Below are positions 15,498 through 16,704 of a DNA stretch of 16,704 nucleotides, one piece after another. Both the position numbers and the translations under genes were made by a program. Position 1 is the first letter of the stretch; each line of letters opens with the position of its first letter. Origin of the DNA: an uncultured Bacilli bacterium (lineage in GTDB: Bacteria > Bacillota_I > Bacilli_A > RF39 > UBA660); NCBI GenBank assembly GCA_947628635.1, contig CANRAX010000016.1, positions 1 through 16,704 on the forward strand. Direction: 5' to 3'. Below the pieces are notes generated by a model that ran no database searches, was not told where the DNA came from, and saw nothing but the letters and a program-made list of their open reading frames with translations.

Positions 15498-16202
15498 TTA
15501 TTTTAATTCATAAATTAGCTTTTTCTTTTTTTCTTGATTATATAAATATTCTTCCATATGCATTTGATGGTTATTATCATTTATGTCTTCTACACAACAC
15601 AATTTATTATACATTCTCATAAAAACTAAATTAAATGGATCATAGGAACTTCCTGAATTACGAAATCTTATTGGTATATATTTATTTGTATGAAAATCTC
15701 TATCATAATCTTTTTGATCTTCTTGAATAAAAAATTCCACTTTAAATGAATTATCTTGTTCTTTAATCTTTAAAATATTAGCCACTTCATTAGCTGTTTC
15801 ATCAGAATACCAAGTTATAGTTCTATTAGTAGAATCAAATAAACTATTATAATTTGAACGATTATAAAGCCTATATCTTATTTTGTCTTCTTCCAATTCT
15901 TTTTCTCTTTCTATAAGATAAGCTCTTTTTTCGTAATCGTCTTCTATGTAAAAAGGAACTTCTTCTTCCTCATCAAATATTCTTATATTTTCGATATCAT
16001 CAAATAATTCTTTAAAAATACTATACACATCATAATTTTCTTTTGTAATAAAAAAAGATTCATAACCATTATTATTTTGTTTTATATTATAAATTGCCCA
16101 ATATAAATCACCATTTCCTCTAAAACTAAATGCTAAATATTTTTCTTTTTCAACAAAAGAAACTGTTAAGCCAAAATCATTTTTTTCTTTTAAAATTTTC
16201 AT
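15498..16202 (-). CDS. Hypothetical protein, paired with a metallopeptidase
   Basis: A 234-residue soluble protein I do not recognise. No signal peptide or membrane segment. The first third has strand-like alternation ('GLTVSFVEKEKYLAFSFRG'), then a strongly acidic stretch near residues 75-100 ('FDEEEEVPFYIEDDYEKRA') and a charged helix-like region. The C-terminal third contains 'KYIPIRFRNSGSSYDPFNL'. The start at 16202 is chosen because AGAGGG (16210-16215) lies seven bases upstream; the frame extends two codons further to a TTG. A -10-like TATAAT at 16220-16225 precedes it. It is followed 39 bases later by a zinc metallopeptidase; it could be a substrate, inhibitor or partner, but nothing in the sequence decides this. 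Confidence 0.75.
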   Translation of the reverse strand: MKILKEKNDFGLTVSFVEKEKYLAFSFRGNGDLYWAIYNIKQNNNGYESFFITKENYDVYSIFKELFDDIENIRIFDEEEEVPFYIEDDYEKRAYLIEREKELEEDKIRYRLYNRSNYNSLFDSTNRTITWYSDETANEVANILKIKEQDNSFKVEFFIQEDQKDYDRDFHTNKYIPIRFRNSGSSYDPFNLVFMRMYNKLCCVEDINDNNHQMHMEEYLYNQEKKKKLIYELK

Positions 16203-16219
16203 AAACAAACCCTCTTATC

Positions 16220-16225
16220 ATTATA
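16220..16225 (-). promoter_or_regulatory. -10 box candidate for the hypothetical/metallopeptidase operon
   Basis: TATAAT on the minus strand, about 18 bases upstream of the start at 16202, with no convincing -35. The leader would be short. Confidence 0.35.
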
Positions 16226-16343
16226 ATAAATTATTTATTTTAATAAATCAATTAATATTTAGCACTTTTATTTTTTATTATAGGTAATTATTATTTAACC
16301 TTCTTTTGATAATGCATAATTTATAAATGAGAGGAGATAATTT

Positions 16344-16704
16344 ATGAATTTCAATCAAAATAATAATGAAATGTTTAGACCACATCCACCTAAACAACCA
16401 AGAGTAATTTATTGTTTTGGTCCGACTGGCCCTACGGGTCCTGCCGGCGGTGGTAGCGGATCAACTGGTCCAACCGGCCCTACTGGAGCTACGGGAGCTA
16501 CTGGTCCAACCGGAGCTACTCCTATTTTAGCAATCGGTACAGTGGAAACAGGAACTCCTGGTAGTCAGGCAAGTGCAACAATAACTGGAACTGCGCCTAA
16601 CTTTACCTTGAATTTAGTATTGCCAGCAGGTCCTACCGGTCCGACTGGTGACGTTGGTCCAACTGGAGCTACGGGTGACGTTGGTCCTACTGGTCCTACT
16701 GGCG
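16344..16704 (+). CDS. Collagen-like GXX-repeat protein (partial, 3' end outside window)
   Basis: An open plus-strand frame of 120 residues that continues past the window edge. The ATG follows GAGGAG (16331-16336) by seven bases. The N-terminus 'MNFNQNNNEMFRPHPPKQPR' is polar and is not a Sec signal; Cys24 follows. From residue 26 come Gly-X-Y triplets, mostly GPT and GAT, broken at residues ~60-95 by a non-collagen stretch ('ILAIGTVETGTPGSQASATI', then 'FTLNLVLPAG'), after which GPT/GDV triplets resume. Such proteins are bacterial collagen-like filaments; BclA of Bacillus exosporium is the best-known case and also lacks a classical signal. It diverges from the hypothetical/metallopeptidase operon. 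Base composition is far richer in G and C than the neighbours, largely because Gly and Pro codons dominate. Confidence 0.88.
   Translation, partial: MNFNQNNNEMFRPHPPKQPRVIYCFGPTGPTGPAGGGSGSTGPTGPTGATGATGPTGATPILAIGTVETGTPGSQASATITGTAPNFTLNLVLPAGPTGPTGDVGPTGATGDVGPTGPTG

Overview
The DNA is strongly AT-rich. It has good AGGAGG-type ribosome binding sites, sigma-A promoters, a CIRCE heat-shock operator, asparaginyl-tRNA synthetase, RluA and HtpG. This points to a low-GC Gram-positive bacterium (Bacillota/Bacilli). The surface-protein style (a 'GYSALNKSLSISG' N-terminus and a collagen-like GPTG protein) suggests an uncultured gut lineage near the RF39/Erysipelotrichia/Mollicutes-like groups; that placement is inference. 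Reading frames are intact with the standard bacterial code, tryptophan is TGG where I checked, and every stop seen is TAA or TAG.

All genes except the last run leftward (minus strand). From right to left in transcription order: (1) an unrecognised protein and a zinc metallopeptidase, ending at a strong terminator; (2) a tightly coupled trio of a five-LysM protein, a small beta-sandwich-like protein, and a SpoIID-like protein with three peptidoglycan-binding domains, none with a signal peptide, ending at a strong terminator; (3) htpG alone behind a sigma-A promoter embedded in a CIRCE operator; (4) an RluA-type pseudouridine synthase, a membrane-anchored GH3 beta-N-acetylhexosaminidase and asnS, bounded by a promoter and a terminator; (5) a 51-residue ribbon-helix-helix protein followed by a 699-residue anchored surface protein with a C-type-lectin/sulfatase-modifying-factor-like end; (6) a PP2C phosphatase, a lipoprotein and a HerA-like ATPase, the last with its own promoter candidate. 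On the plus strand at the right edge a collagen-like protein starts and runs out of the window.

The main theme outside the housekeeping genes is the cell envelope or spore surface. The signal-less LysM/SpoIID trio resembles proteins that spore-forming clostridia deposit from the mother cell onto the forespore, and the collagen-like protein resembles BclA-type exosporium filaments. If the host is thought not to sporulate, these genes deserve attention. No mobile element, CRISPR array, tRNA or rRNA was seen. No intergenic stretch exceeds 300 bases.
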